A stretch of 44,949 nt of DNA from Hellea sp. (GTDB taxonomy: Bacteria > Pseudomonadota > Alphaproteobacteria > Caulobacterales > Maricaulaceae): the NCBI GenBank assembly GCA_020628425.1, contig JAHDEZ010000018.1, forward strand, positions 1-44,949, written 5' to 3'. Below the pieces are notes generated by a model. It searched no databases. It was given only the letters and a program-made list of their open reading frames with translations, and was not told the origin of the DNA. Shown one piece after another: positions 8,679 to 18,150 of the stretch; within the stretch, counting starts at the first letter, position 1; each line of letters opens with the position of its first letter. The translations under genes were made by a program, and so were the position numbers.

Positions 8679-10604
8679 TTACGGGCGGCGACGCGGCGGC
8701 CACCAATAGGGGGTTTTCTCCGCCCATTCGCTTTCCGAAAATAAGACATGCAGGATTTTAAACGCCCGTTGGCCGACGGGTATGTCTTCAATGTCGCCGC
8801 CGTCTTCATGTTTGTTCATCCAGACGACCCGGTGCAGGGCTTCGGCCAGAAAAGGATCCGATGATTTGGAACGGGATTTATCTCGAGCCGCCGCGATCAC
8901 AGCAAGGCTGAGCGTGCGGGTCAGGCGTTTCTCGCCCGTCAACGCATCTGTCTCTTCGGTGTCAAATAATGCCTCAAGAGGAAATCTTGATCCGGTCGGG
9001 ACATGGTCGCCCAAGACGTCACTGGTTCGGCCGATAATACAATCCTGACCATGCCGCATCCGAGTAACGGCGGGCCCGGCACTCAGGCCGCGCCGGACAT
9101 ATCGCTCGGATATCGCGGCAACCTGACGCCCATAACCGCGATAACCGATGAGCGGCTCGTCCTGGCAATAGAGCGTATCGATGAGGAAGTTTTCAGCGGG
9201 TTTGAATGTGTTCAAATCGCGATGTGTGTGCTGATTAAACCGGTCCATATCGCAAAAATTGTAGAGCTGATGTGTCAGACATTTTTGACGGAGTATGATG
9301 AGCGCCAGACGCAGGTTTTCATCTATATCAGCTGTCATAATATCGTTCAGATCAGCCTTTAACTTTGGATTTTTATCAAGGTTCGTATCGAGGATTTTAC
9401 GGGCGTCTTCCAACCGACCCAAAGAAAACATCCGGGTAAAGGCCGCTCCCGGATAATGTTTGGCGAGATAATCCGATTTTACTCGGGACAGTACGGATAG
9501 CGGCCATCTCCTATGACGCGAGGTCATAAAGCTATCGAGCTCCTGCTGGGTTGAGGCGGACAGAAGCGTGCCGCCAAAAAGGCTGGGTGCAACATTCATG
9601 TCCTCGCTTAGCGTCATGGCATGGTCAAAAAACTCACTATCAAATTTCATATTTCGCGCGACCAGATACCGTTTCATCTCGTAACGATATTGCCTGTTGC
9701 GGGCCCCCGGCTCCAACCGGTTCGGCGGCAAAGGGACATGATTGGCGAGAAGCGCCCCGTATTCGGCGGGACTGGCCTCGCAGGCCTGAATACGTGTTTC
9801 AAGCTCAGCAAGTTTTGCCTTAAGGCGTGCTGGCAGTGCATAGTCATAGGCCAGGTTGAGCTCCAGCACAGCTATCCACGGCAGGGGATTTTCCGCATTC
9901 AGGGCCTGTCGGGAAATATGTCTCATGACATTGGCCAGTTCCGGCGACGGCGTATCGCCGGGCTTGATATCCCAGGGATAAGGCACGGTGGAAATCGCCA
10001 GAGCTGCCTGCAGCCAGTCGAGCTCGGGATGTGTGCGAGCCAGTTTTGACACAGTAATTTGAAGGGGGGAAATCTTGCGGTTATCGCGCCTGAAGTAATA
10101 GGGGATCTCATCATTACGAGGGTCTGCCAACTCAAAATCATCGACCCGCAGCCACCAGTCGATCGCGGGATGGGATGTCGTGGCGATATCGAGCGCGCGG
10201 GCGGTGGCTTCGCGATTAATCATCTGATTAACCTTCGGCGCTGTCATGGTTGTCAGGGCCGTCTTGATCTGGGTTTCCAAAACTTCTGGCTCTTGATTGA
10301 CAAAAGCAGGGAAGGAAAAGTCTTGATAATAGTTGAACCCAAATCTTTTCCCGTAGGCGAGGTCCAGTCCGGACAGGCGGCGATAGACATCAATGGTATG
10401 CCCAACATTATCGATTTCCGCAAAATGTATACCGCCAGAATAAAGCGTACCGTAATGCAGCTCCGCATAGGAAATGGTTTCAGTGACAAGGCGGTATTTG
10501 TTGTCGCAGACGACCGTATTTTGCTTAGGGGACTGGGCGTGAATGGTCTGGCACAGGGAGAGTCCCAATAATAGGAAAAGAAAAACGAAACGGCACATAT
10601 TCAT
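8679..10604 (-). CDS. Large periplasmic protein of unknown function
   Basis: Not recognised. The 641-residue protein begins with a signal peptide (MNMCRFVFLFLLLGLSLCQTIHAQ), and GAGAT lies upstream of the ATG at 10604. The body is predicted largely helical, with stretches that read like degenerate TPR/SEL1 helices (around 180-280 and 380-440), scattered cysteines that could form disulfides, and a proline/arginine-rich end (YWWPPRRRP). The gene converges on the repeat-protein gene and is followed upstream by the amidohydrolase gene on the same strand across a ~75-base gap, so the two may be cotranscribed. A helical-repeat scaffold is the best structural guess; no enzymatic motif was found. Confidence 0.75.
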   Translation of the reverse strand: MNMCRFVFLFLLLGLSLCQTIHAQSPKQNTVVCDNKYRLVTETISYAELHYGTLYSGGIHFAEIDNVGHTIDVYRRLSGLDLAYGKRFGFNYYQDFSFPAFVNQEPEVLETQIKTALTTMTAPKVNQMINREATARALDIATTSHPAIDWWLRVDDFELADPRNDEIPYYFRRDNRKISPLQITVSKLARTHPELDWLQAALAISTVPYPWDIKPGDTPSPELANVMRHISRQALNAENPLPWIAVLELNLAYDYALPARLKAKLAELETRIQACEASPAEYGALLANHVPLPPNRLEPGARNRQYRYEMKRYLVARNMKFDSEFFDHAMTLSEDMNVAPSLFGGTLLSASTQQELDSFMTSRHRRWPLSVLSRVKSDYLAKHYPGAAFTRMFSLGRLEDARKILDTNLDKNPKLKADLNDIMTADIDENLRLALIILRQKCLTHQLYNFCDMDRFNQHTHRDLNTFKPAENFLIDTLYCQDEPLIGYRGYGRQVAAISERYVRRGLSAGPAVTRMRHGQDCIIGRTSDVLGDHVPTGSRFPLEALFDTEETDALTGEKRLTRTLSLAVIAAARDKSRSKSSDPFLAEALHRVVWMNKHEDGGDIEDIPVGQRAFKILHVLFSESEWAEKTPYWWPPRRRP

Positions 10605-10682
10605 TTGGATATCTCAATCTATGAATGGGCCCCGTATAATCTTTAAAACCGAGACTGTGCTAAAATAAAGACTAAATTGTGT

Positions 10683-12362
10683 TTATTTCGCGCGCTCAAA
10701 CACGACTTCGCCGCCAATGACGGTTTTCAGCACGGTAATGTCCCGTAATGTGTTCGGGTCGACCTTGCGGGGGTCAGCAGAGAGGATGACGAAATCCGCC
10801 CGCTTGCCCACTTCGAGCGTGCCGGAGATATCTTCTTCCTTGAAACTATAGGCATTGGCGGCGGTATAGGCGGTGAGGGCTTCTTCGACGGTGATTTTCT
10901 GTTCCGGGATCCAGCCACCCGGGTTTTTATTGTCCAGGGTTCTGCGGGTGACGGCGGCGTAAACCCCGTCCATAGGATTGAGCGGCGCCACGGGCCAGTC
11001 AGAGCCAAAGGTCATAATCCCGCCCGCATCTAGAATAGAGCGAAACGGATAGGTGGTCTTGAGGCGCTCGGCCCCAATACGGTCTTCCGCCCAGCGGCCA
11101 TCGTCAATGGCGTGATAGGGGTGGACGGAAGCGATGATGCCCGTTTTTGCCATGAAACCGATATTCCAATCTTGTGGATGCTGGGAGTGTTCAATCCGAT
11201 ATCGATGCTGATCTGAATTATTACCCCCTATTTCCATGAAATATTTTTGAACTTTAGCTATTCCTTGGTCACCAATCGCGTGGATGGATAATTCCAGGCC
11301 CGCTGCATCGGCGTCAGCCATGAGCGGAAACAACTCGGTAGGGTCGATCATGGGGCCGCCTGATGTGCTCGGATCATCTGTGTAGGGTCTTTCCATCCAA
11401 GCGGTACGCGATCCCAGAGACCCGTCTATAAAGCCTTTCACGCCGCCCCAGCGTAAAAGCTCATCACCGGTGCCGTTTTTGCTAGCTTCGGCCATGGTCT
11501 GCCAGCTTTCCAACGGTGTGGAAACTTGGGCGCGGAGTTTCATAATGCCGCGATCTCGGGCCATTTGGAATATATCCAGCATAGTGGTTTCGGTTGGATA
11601 GGCGGTGACCGCATGAACCTTGGTCAGGCCCAGCGAAAGGGCATGATCTTGCGCGGCCTTGAACTGGTCCATATTCTCATCTGTGTCCGGCGCGGGTATT
11701 TTCTCGAGAATAAGATTTAGCGCCGCGCCTTTAAGGATGCCCGTCAGCTCGCCATTTTCATCTTTTAATATCTCGCCGCCTTCGGGCACGGGCGTGTCTT
11801 TTGTGATGCCTGCGATTGCCAATGCCGCTGAATTAGCCAGACCCATATGACCATCCAGCCGGATCACATAGACGGGTGTGTCGGGCGTGACGGGGTCGAT
11901 CCAGTCTTTATGGGGTAACTCGGCATTTCCGTTTTCATCGGCCCATTGCGTCTGGTCCCAATTGCCGTTCAGTACCCAGCGGCCTTCGGGGAGTTCCGCC
12001 GCATAATCCTCCATGCGTTTTGTGAACTCTTCGGGCGTCGCCGCATCACGCAGATCCACACTGGCGAGCGCTGCGCCGCCTTCCATGAAATGCACATGAT
12101 TGTCCATAAACCCGGCCATGACAAACTTGCCCCTCAAGTCGACAATGTTGTCGCTCGTGAGCTCTTCTGGACGGTCGTTACCGATGGCGAAAATCCGGTC
12201 GTCCTTGACGGCTATGAATGTGGCCGAAGGGCTATCCCCATTGCCGGTCCAGATTGTGCCATTGGTATAAAGGGCGTCCACTTCTGTTTCGGTTACCGGT
12301 TTTTCGGCCGGCTGGCAGGCAGAAAGTACAAATAAGCGTATTAAAAGAATGAATGCTCGCAT
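10683..12362 (-). CDS. Amidohydrolase family 3 lipoprotein (YtcJ/NfdA-like)
   Basis: Metal-dependent hydrolase anchored as a lipoprotein: the N-terminus ends in lipobox LSAC (residue 16). The beta-sandwich half begins with DALYTNGTIWTGNGD. The TIM barrel starts with the metal motif GFMDNHVHFMEGG. Later family-3 signatures are GSLGSRTAWMERPY, SIHAIGDQGI, RIEHSQHP, FGSDWPVAPLNP and the C-terminal GTLEVGKRADFVIL. Proteins of this family include N-substituted formamide deformylase and many uncharacterised periplasmic amidohydrolases; the natural substrate is not predictable. At 559 residues the length is normal. The start at 12362 has AGAGA upstream. Confidence 0.88.
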   Translation of the reverse strand: MRAFILLIRLFVLSACQPAEKPVTETEVDALYTNGTIWTGNGDSPSATFIAVKDDRIFAIGNDRPEELTSDNIVDLRGKFVMAGFMDNHVHFMEGGAALASVDLRDAATPEEFTKRMEDYAAELPEGRWVLNGNWDQTQWADENGNAELPHKDWIDPVTPDTPVYVIRLDGHMGLANSAALAIAGITKDTPVPEGGEILKDENGELTGILKGAALNLILEKIPAPDTDENMDQFKAAQDHALSLGLTKVHAVTAYPTETTMLDIFQMARDRGIMKLRAQVSTPLESWQTMAEASKNGTGDELLRWGGVKGFIDGSLGSRTAWMERPYTDDPSTSGGPMIDPTELFPLMADADAAGLELSIHAIGDQGIAKVQKYFMEIGGNNSDQHRYRIEHSQHPQDWNIGFMAKTGIIASVHPYHAIDDGRWAEDRIGAERLKTTYPFRSILDAGGIMTFGSDWPVAPLNPMDGVYAAVTRRTLDNKNPGGWIPEQKITVEEALTAYTAANAYSFKEEDISGTLEVGKRADFVILSADPRKVDPNTLRDITVLKTVIGGEVVFERAK

Positions 12363-12425
12363 GAGCGGTCTCTATCCCATTATATGTTAGGCTCCAAGTT
12401 AGCAAAGAAACCAGAAGAGAATACT

Positions 12426-12542
12426 ATGTGGCTCAAAAGACGCGCCGCTCTAAACGATACGGATGCCGTACTCGCGCTGGCGACCTCACTCGGGCCGGGT
12501 ATGACCACTTTTCCGGCCGACGTGTTTAATTTAGGCGGATAA
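12426..12542 (+). pseudogene. Truncated N-terminus of an arginine N-succinyltransferase-like (AstA) gene
   Basis: A 38-codon frame with AGAAGAGA upstream starts at ATG 12426. Its translation carries the pattern RRAALNDTDAVLALATSLGP followed by GMTTFPAD. This matches from memory the opening of AstA-type GNAT enzymes (R-x-x-x-x-D-L-D-A-L-x-x-L-A-x-x-x-G-x-G-L-T-T-L-P). It stops at TAA 12540 just where the full protein would continue for about 300 more residues, and no continuation is seen in other frames before the GFA gene four bases on. I read it as the surviving 5' end after a deletion. A short real peptide is less likely. Confidence 0.5.
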
Positions 12543-12545
12543 CTT

Positions 12546-12953
12546 ATGTTTTTGTTAGGACAGTGTCATTGTGGTCGGGTTAAAGTTAAACTGGAAACAA
12601 AACCTGATTATGTGAATGATTGCAATTGCTCTTTGTGCCGAAAAAGTGGGGCTTTATGGGGCTATTTTCATCGAGATCAGGTCAAAGTGTCCGGGCCTAC
12701 CGATACCTATCAGCGTGCAGATAGAGACTCTCCCGTCGTCAATATCCATTTCTGCAAACATTGCGGAAATACCACTCATTGGACCCTGACTATGTTCGGT
12801 AAGACGCTTGTTGAGGATATTTATCGTATGGGTGCCAATATGCATTTGTTTTCCGTTTCTGACCTTAAGGGTGTGGAAAAGCGATATCCTAATAGAGCCG
12901 ATTGGCAGGGAGGGCCCGAACTCGACGATGTTAAACCACCGGAGCTTTTGTAG
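12546..12953 (+). CDS. GFA family protein (CENP-V/GFA domain, zinc-binding)
   Basis: Small cytoplasmic zinc protein of 135 residues. The ligands typical of the glutathione-dependent formaldehyde-activating (GFA)/CENP-V fold are present: Cys7 and Cys9 in GQCHCG, Cys26, Cys28 and Cys31 in DCNCSLCRKSG, and Cys70 and Cys73 in FCKHCG. The family is broad, and most members are not proven formaldehyde enzymes, so only the fold is claimed. The gene starts four bases after the AstA-like fragment and may use that gene's promoter. Confidence 0.88.
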   Translation: MFLLGQCHCGRVKVKLETKPDYVNDCNCSLCRKSGALWGYFHRDQVKVSGPTDTYQRADRDSPVVNIHFCKHCGNTTHWTLTMFGKTLVEDIYRMGANMHLFSVSDLKGVEKRYPNRADWQGGPELDDVKPPELL

Positions 12954-12998
12954 CCAACCGAATCGTGCCACTTATCCCTCAAACAAATGGAGGGGAAA

Positions 12999-13373
12999 AT
13001 GCCTACCACACTCGATCAGGTTCGCGAATGGCATGAGAATTTTAACGCGCCCGTACTGGATAGCCCTGCGCTTCCCGAAGGCCGCCGGGAGCTCAGACTG
13101 TCTTTGCTCGAAGAAGAGATCAAAGAGCTTCGCGAGGCGGTCGAAGCGAATGACATGGTCGAAGTGCTCGATGCGCTGTGTGATATCCAATATGTGCTCG
13201 ACGGGGCGTTTCTGGAGTTTGGCTTGCATCCGGTGAAATATAAAGCCTTTGCCGAAGTGCAGGCCTCCAACATGTCCAAGCTGGGCGAAGACGGCAAACC
13301 CATATTGCGCGAGGACGGAAAAATCCTCAAAGGACCAAATTTCCGCCCACCCAATCTGGCGCAGTTTATTTAG
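12999..13373 (+). CDS. MazG-like / phosphoribosyl-ATP pyrophosphohydrolase-like protein
   Basis: All-alpha NTP pyrophosphatase fold. The metal-binding pattern EExxE ... ExxD is seen in LLEEEIKELREAVEAND followed by VEVLDALCDIQYVLDG. The ATG at 12999 was chosen over the ATG at 12987, because the earlier codon is part of the strong Shine-Dalgarno GGAGGGG that serves the second. The product is 124 residues, close to stand-alone PRA-PH-like proteins of this type; the C-terminal SKLGEDGKPILREDGKILKG segment is characteristic of that subgroup. It may hydrolyse non-canonical nucleotides. It is not next to histidine genes, so a role in histidine synthesis is not implied. Confidence 0.8.
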   Translation: MPTTLDQVREWHENFNAPVLDSPALPEGRRELRLSLLEEEIKELREAVEANDMVEVLDALCDIQYVLDGAFLEFGLHPVKYKAFAEVQASNMSKLGEDGKPILREDGKILKGPNFRPPNLAQFI

Positions 13374-13486
13374 ACAAAAAGTTCGGTTTTGACTTTTCCT
13401 GGCCAGTATTTTGCCGTCTCTGAGATATCGCAATGTAATGCCTGATTTTCGGCGACAGCCGGAATGAATCAGTTGTATAGGAGCGT

Positions 13487-14425
13487 ATGACAACACCGTC
13501 TAACATCTCCCAGCAAATGGGCGCGCTCGACATTGTAATGCTGATTATTCTCTCTGTCCTATGGGGAGGGTCGTTCTTCTTTTTTGAAATCCTGCTCGAG
13601 CATTGGCAGCCTCTGACTATTGTTACGCTTCGGGTTGGAATTGCGGCCTTGGTTTTGTGGATTATCCTGTTCGCCCGCCGGGTTACCTTACCTAAGTCGG
13701 GCAAGGCGTGGTTTGCGCTTTTTGTGATTGCATTGTTAAATAATGCTATTCCGTTTTTCTTGATTGTCTGGGGCCAATCACAAGAGGGGGTGACAGCGGG
13801 TTTGTCATCTATCCTTAATGCGACGACGCCCTTCTTTACGGTTTTGGTTGCCGGGGCTCTGCTTACGGATGAGCGTATGACACCTGGCAAGATATCAGGC
13901 GTTATTCTTGGTTTGATCGGTGTTGTCGTCATGATTGGCCCGAAAGTCCTGAGCAGCGGTATTCAGTCCGGGAATGTCATCGGTCAGCTGGCTGTCATGG
14001 GGGCAGCCTTATCGTATGCTTTTGCGGGAGTTTGGTCCCGAAGGTTCAAGACTATGGGGATTACGCCCATGGTCGTTGCCGCCGCCCAGACATTGTTAGC
14101 CTTTCTTTTTATCTTACCAATAGCCTTGATTGTGGAAGCCCCTCTGGAGAGCCTGAGCCTGGCGGGGCCCAAAATCTGGCAGGCCATGATAGGTCTGGCC
14201 GTCTTCTCGACGGCTATTGCTTATCTCTTATATTTTCGCCTGATCGAAAGATCGGGCGCCACCAATGCGTCTCTTGTGACTTTTCTGGTTCCTATCTCCG
14301 CCATATTGCTTGGGGTGATTTTTTTGTCCGAGCCCTTCACCGGACCACAAGCGATAGGTATGACTTTGATTGGTCTGGGGCTTTTGATTATGGACGGACG
14401 GGTTTTAAGTCGGCGGCCAAGATGA
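13487..14425 (+). CDS. DMT superfamily transporter (EamA domain)
   Basis: Inner-membrane transporter of 312 residues with ten predicted helices in two EamA repeats. The first repeat begins LSVLWGGSFFFFEILLEHW and the second begins LAVMGAALSYAFAGVWSRRF. The signature W-G-x-x-F after helix 1 and the SYAFA/VWSR turn in the second repeat are typical. Such proteins export amino acids or other metabolites; the substrate cannot be told. TAGGAG lies just upstream of the ATG. Confidence 0.9.
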   Translation: MTTPSNISQQMGALDIVMLIILSVLWGGSFFFFEILLEHWQPLTIVTLRVGIAALVLWIILFARRVTLPKSGKAWFALFVIALLNNAIPFFLIVWGQSQEGVTAGLSSILNATTPFFTVLVAGALLTDERMTPGKISGVILGLIGVVVMIGPKVLSSGIQSGNVIGQLAVMGAALSYAFAGVWSRRFKTMGITPMVVAAAQTLLAFLFILPIALIVEAPLESLSLAGPKIWQAMIGLAVFSTAIAYLLYFRLIERSGATNASLVTFLVPISAILLGVIFLSEPFTGPQAIGMTLIGLGLLIMDGRVLSRRPR

Positions 14426-14484
14426 TGCAGTTTAAGGTCCGTTGTTTAAATCCGTCTTCATGATTATACGGTAGTAAAGAGCCT

Positions 14485-15090
14485 ATGAAAGGCAAACTCT
14501 CTTTTCTCAATGATTGGTATGAAGCCACAAAACGTCTGGCCCGGCATAAACATGCAGAGCCAGCACTGTTTGGCGTGTCCTTTGTGGAAAGTTCCTTTTT
14601 TCCAATACCGCCGGACCTGATGCTCATTCCTATGGTGCAGGCGGATCATTCCAAAGCCTGGCGTTATGCGTTCATATGTTCCTTGGCTTCCATCCTTGGC
14701 GGCATTCTGGGATATTTCATCGGCATGTATTTCTTTGACGCTTTTGCCCAACCCATTTTGGAGAGTCTGGGCAAGGCTGAGAAAATGAATGATTTTAGAG
14801 CCCGTATCGCTGAACATGGCGGCCCAGCCGTTTTTGGAGCCGCGCTGACGCCCTTTCCTTATAAAGTCATCACGATCATGAGCGGGGCTATTCCGGTGGC
14901 TTTCTCGACCTTTATTGCTGCCAGTGTTATCGGACGGTCAATAAGGTTTTTCCTGGTGGCCGGCGTGGTCAAAAAGTTTGGAGATCAGGCGGAGACGGTC
15001 ATGAAAGAGCATTTTGGCAAGTTTACCATCGGACTTTTCGCGCTGCTTATTGCGCTTTATTATGGCTATAAATACCTAACCGGGCATTAG
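14485..15090 (+). CDS. yqaA: YqaA family (DedA/SNARE-associated) membrane protein
   Basis: Inner-membrane protein of 201 residues related to the DedA/VTT family. Visible features are the acidic-Pro motif ESSFFPIPPDLMLIPM, the G-x-x-x-G helices around LGGILGYFIGMYFF, and the FGAALTPFPYKVITIMSG re-entrant segment, with a C-terminal helix before KYLTGH. These proteins are thought to act in membrane lipid translocation or proton balance. AAGAG precedes the ATG. Its end overlaps the convergent murI end by 15 bases. Confidence 0.85.
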   Translation: MKGKLSFLNDWYEATKRLARHKHAEPALFGVSFVESSFFPIPPDLMLIPMVQADHSKAWRYAFICSLASILGGILGYFIGMYFFDAFAQPILESLGKAEKMNDFRARIAEHGGPAVFGAALTPFPYKVITIMSGAIPVAFSTFIAASVIGRSIRFFLVAGVVKKFGDQAETVMKEHFGKFTIGLFALLIALYYGYKYLTGH

Positions 15091-15867
15091 GCCAACGACC
15101 CGCCCGAAACCATAGTTGGAAAAAGCATCCCGCCGGGCGGCGTCATCATTCGGTCCCATCAGTAATGCCAGATCCGGCTCATCACGGGTGGGACGAGAAC
15201 CTTCAATTTCTTTTACGACGGAAACCGTACGTCGAGCGATAGCTTCACCGGAATCGATCCAGAGGACATCTGGTGGTGCTGCAGCAGCGAGCTCATCCTT
15301 TAACAAAGGAAAATGCGTACAGGCTAGAACGACTGTGTCCACATCCACATTTGAGAAAAGCGGCGCGACTTCGTGGGACAGGGCGGCCATGTCAACGGGT
15401 CTGCCTGCCAGTTTGTCTTCGGCCAATGCAACAAGCCGGGTAGAGCCCTGCAAGACAACCTCTTTGTCATTGGCAAAGTCTTTGATGAGGTTTTCGACAT
15501 AGTCGCGCCGTATGGTTCCTGGTGTCCCTAGAACCGCGAATTGTCCGGAACGGGTCTTGAGTGATGCCGGTTTCACGGCAGGTACAACACCAATAACCGG
15601 AATATCCAGTGCTGCGCGAATTTCTGTCAGGGCCGCCGTCGAGGCCGTATTACAGGCTATCACGGCCAGGTCGACCTGGGTCGCTTCACATAATGTCCAA
15701 AGCAATTCTGGGAGGCGCGCTTTCAGCTGGATGTCTGTTTTGTCTCCATATGGTCGGAAAACGTCATCCGCCGCATAGGTCTGCTGGAGTTCAGGCAGAG
15801 CTTTACGGATCTCCGCAGAGACTGTTAGTCCGCCGACACCGGAATCGAATATAAGCGCATGAGCCAT
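15076..15867 (-). CDS. murI: Glutamate racemase
   Basis: Converts L-glutamate to D-glutamate for peptidoglycan synthesis. The two catalytic cysteines are seen at Cys72 (ACNTAS) and Cys183 (ACTHFPLL). The opening motif FDSGVGGLTV and the YAADDVFRPYG segment match the family. At 263 residues it is of usual length. No good Shine-Dalgarno precedes the ATG at 15867. Confidence 0.93.
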   Translation of the reverse strand: MAHALIFDSGVGGLTVSAEIRKALPELQQTYAADDVFRPYGDKTDIQLKARLPELLWTLCEATQVDLAVIACNTASTAALTEIRAALDIPVIGVVPAVKPASLKTRSGQFAVLGTPGTIRRDYVENLIKDFANDKEVVLQGSTRLVALAEDKLAGRPVDMAALSHEVAPLFSNVDVDTVVLACTHFPLLKDELAAAAPPDVLWIDSGEAIARRTVSVVKEIEGSRPTRDEPDLALLMGPNDDAARRDAFSNYGFGRVVGLMPG

Positions 15868-15933
15868 AGCCCGTTTATAGACGGGAATATGGCTAATTTG
15901 GGGTTAATGACGGTTAAAGGCGGTGTCTTCTGC

Positions 15934-16075
15934 AAGGCCCTTCGCGACGCCAGCAAGCTGGCTCTTCAGGGTGAGGAATGAATTAGAGCTTGAGAGTCGC
16001 GCTTGACCCATGACCTCTCCCTCATCCTGTGGAGCTACATCAGCTTCGCTCATTCCCGCGCAAGTGGGACGCCAA
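15934..16075. repeat. Degenerate dispersed intergenic palindromes
   Basis: The murI-YqeY gap holds remnants of repeats common between genes in related alphaproteobacteria. The first (15934-15977) contains the perfect inverted repeat GCCAGC-AA-GCTGGC at 15949-15962, flanked by CCCTTCGCGACGC on one side and TCTTCAGGGTGAGG on the other. A second, broken unit (about 16010-16075) reads CTCATCCTGTGGAGC then CATTCCCGCGCAAGTGGGA. The assignment to a dispersed family is from memory of such sequences; only these copies are visible here. Confidence 0.5.
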
Positions 16076-16089
16076 GGCGGGTATGTACC

Positions 16090-16551
16090 CTAATTACAAA
16101 GATGACCCTTCACGATGGCACCGGCTTTGCCCATGTCAACACGGCCAGCATAATCGGCTTTGAGTTGACCCATAATTTTACCCATGGACTTGAGGCAGGT
16201 GGCACCGCTATCGCGGACATAGCCTTCGATGACCTCTTTGAGTTCATCCTCAGACAGCGGTGTCGGCATGAAGGCGCGGATAACATCAATCTCTGAGCGC
16301 TCGCGTTCCGCCAGTTCCGGGCGGCCATTATCTTCATAGGTGGAGGCGCTTTCTTCGCGTTGCTTCACCATTTTTGATAAAAGTGCCATTATTTCGCTGT
16401 CTTCGATGCCATCGCAACGGTCTTCGGCACGAGCGGCGATATCGCGGTCTTTAATAGCAGCATTCACCAGTCGCAGCGTCGATAGACGCACGGAATCCTT
16501 GGTTTTCATAGCGTCTTTGACACTATTTGAGATTTCTTCACGCAGGTGCAT
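16090..16551 (-). CDS. GatB/YqeY domain-containing protein
   Basis: Cytoplasmic helical protein of 153 residues. It contains the conserved YqeY pattern: LREEISNSVKDAMKTKD at the N-terminus, STLRLVNAAIKDRDIAAR, MVKQREES and, near the C-terminus, MGKIMGQLKADYAGRVDMGK. YqeY resembles the tRNA-binding tail of GatB, and its role is unsettled. It is divergent from carA, an arrangement common in alphaproteobacteria. AAAGGACG precedes the ATG at 16551. Confidence 0.9.
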   Translation of the reverse strand: MHLREEISNSVKDAMKTKDSVRLSTLRLVNAAIKDRDIAARAEDRCDGIEDSEIMALLSKMVKQREESASTYEDNGRPELAERERSEIDVIRAFMPTPLSEDELKEVIEGYVRDSGATCLKSMGKIMGQLKADYAGRVDMGKAGAIVKGHLCN

Positions 16552-16753
16552 AAACGTCCTTTGTCTCTCTTATCGGCGCTATATAAGGCCTTTTTCCAAG
16601 GATTCCACAGGCTGCGACATGGGTCAACGGCCTCTTTGCAGTTTTAATCCTGTGGAAATTAACCTTTTTCGCCAGATATTTCTTGCGTCTGTGGCCCGTT
16701 TTATTAGAACGAGGCCGTTTGAAAGCGCGCGGCTTACATAAAAGGCGGACATA

Positions 16754-17902
16754 ATGCAAGATCCAAATCAGACCCCTACCGCGGTCCTCGTTCTGGCCAG
16801 CGGACAGGTTTTTTACGGCCAGGGATGCGGGGCTACCGGAGAAGCTGTCGGCGAAGTCTGTTTTAATACGGCGATGACCGGATATCAGGAAATTCTGACG
16901 GACCCGTCCTATGCGCAGCAAATCATCTGTTTTACCTTTCCGCATATTGGCAATACGGGCACGAATGCCGAGGACGAAGAAGCCAGCACAAGCCGCGCCG
17001 AAAAGGCAGCTGTTGGCGCCATTATGCGCGCGCCGATCACGCCGCCGTCAAGCTGGCGCAATGAAAGCCCTTTGGGCGGCTGGATGGAAGCCCGGAATAT
17101 TATAGGTATTTCCGGCGTCGATACACGGGCGTTGACATCTTATATTCGCGAACACGGTATGCCGAACGGCGTTATTGCTCATAATAAAAAGGGCGAGTTT
17201 GATATCGCTGCGCTGGTTCAAAAGGCCCAAGGCTGGAATGGTCTGGTTGGCGCCGATTTGGCTATTGATGTCGCCTCCGAAGAAGAATTTGACTGGTCAC
17301 AAAGTAGCTGGGTCTGGCCACAAGGCTATGAGGACAAACAAGGTATCAAAAAAGTCGTCGTCATCGATTACGGCGTGAAGCGCAATATCCTGCGAAATCT
17401 GGTCGCCCAGAACATGGCGGTCCGCGTTGTGCCCGCTAAAACATCGGCAAAGGCCATTATTGATATGAAGCCCGACGGTGTTGTGCTCTCGAACGGACCG
17501 GGTGACCCGGCAGCGACAGGCGAATATGCCATTCCTGTTATCCAGGATCTCGTGGATGCGGACCTGCCTATTTTGGGTATTTGTCTTGGCCATCAAATGC
17601 TCGCCCTGGCATTGGGCGCTAAAACTATTAAAATGGACCAGGGTCATCACGGTGCCAATCACCCGGTGATGGATTATACGACAAATAAAGTTGAAATCGT
17701 GTCTATGAATCACGGCTTTGCCGTCGACAGGGACAGCCTGCCAGAAGCCTGCGAAGAAACCCATGTGTCTTTGTTTGACGGCTCTAATTGCGGTATCCGT
17801 CTTAAGGGTAAGCCGGTCTTTTCCGTTCAGCACCACCCGGAGGCCTCGCCGGGCCCGCAGGATAGTTTCTATTTGTTTGAACGCTTTGCGGATGCGCTCT
17901 AA
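16754..17902 (+). CDS. carA: Carbamoyl-phosphate synthase small subunit
   Basis: Glutamine amidotransferase subunit that supplies ammonia to CarB for carbamoyl phosphate (arginine and pyrimidine synthesis). The N-terminal CPSase domain has FNTAMTGYQEILTDPSYAQQII. The class I glutaminase domain has the SNGPGDP loop at 246-252, nucleophile Cys277 in GICLGHQ, and His361/Glu363 in HHPEASPGP. It is 382 residues long, as usual. AAGGCGG precedes the ATG. carB does not follow; the next gene is an unrelated exporter, so carB must be elsewhere. Confidence 0.96.
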   Translation: MQDPNQTPTAVLVLASGQVFYGQGCGATGEAVGEVCFNTAMTGYQEILTDPSYAQQIICFTFPHIGNTGTNAEDEEASTSRAEKAAVGAIMRAPITPPSSWRNESPLGGWMEARNIIGISGVDTRALTSYIREHGMPNGVIAHNKKGEFDIAALVQKAQGWNGLVGADLAIDVASEEEFDWSQSSWVWPQGYEDKQGIKKVVVIDYGVKRNILRNLVAQNMAVRVVPAKTSAKAIIDMKPDGVVLSNGPGDPAATGEYAIPVIQDLVDADLPILGICLGHQMLALALGAKTIKMDQGHHGANHPVMDYTTNKVEIVSMNHGFAVDRDSLPEACEETHVSLFDGSNCGIRLKGKPVFSVQHHPEASPGPQDSFYLFERFADAL

Positions 17903-18150
17903 GGCTTGAATGAACTCTTTATTAACCTAACGCTTTTGTCATAGAACAAGTCGTTGAAAATTGCAGGGATTTGTCTATTGAAAGACGCCATAATGGTTGG
18001 GTTTCAAATGACATTCCGGAGATGGCCGTCTGTGCTATCCAAATGCGGTGTGACGCATAACATCCGGATTCTGCTGCTTTCTGATATGATCTTGGCTCAT
18101 CAGCCATTTAACGGGCAACGCAATGTGGAGCGTGGACGGGCCATTCCGGA

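Noticed and set aside
7705-8727. Long alternative frames on both strands across the repeat-protein gene
   Set aside because: They stay open only because the DNA repeats lack stops; just the 7659 frame has a signal peptide.
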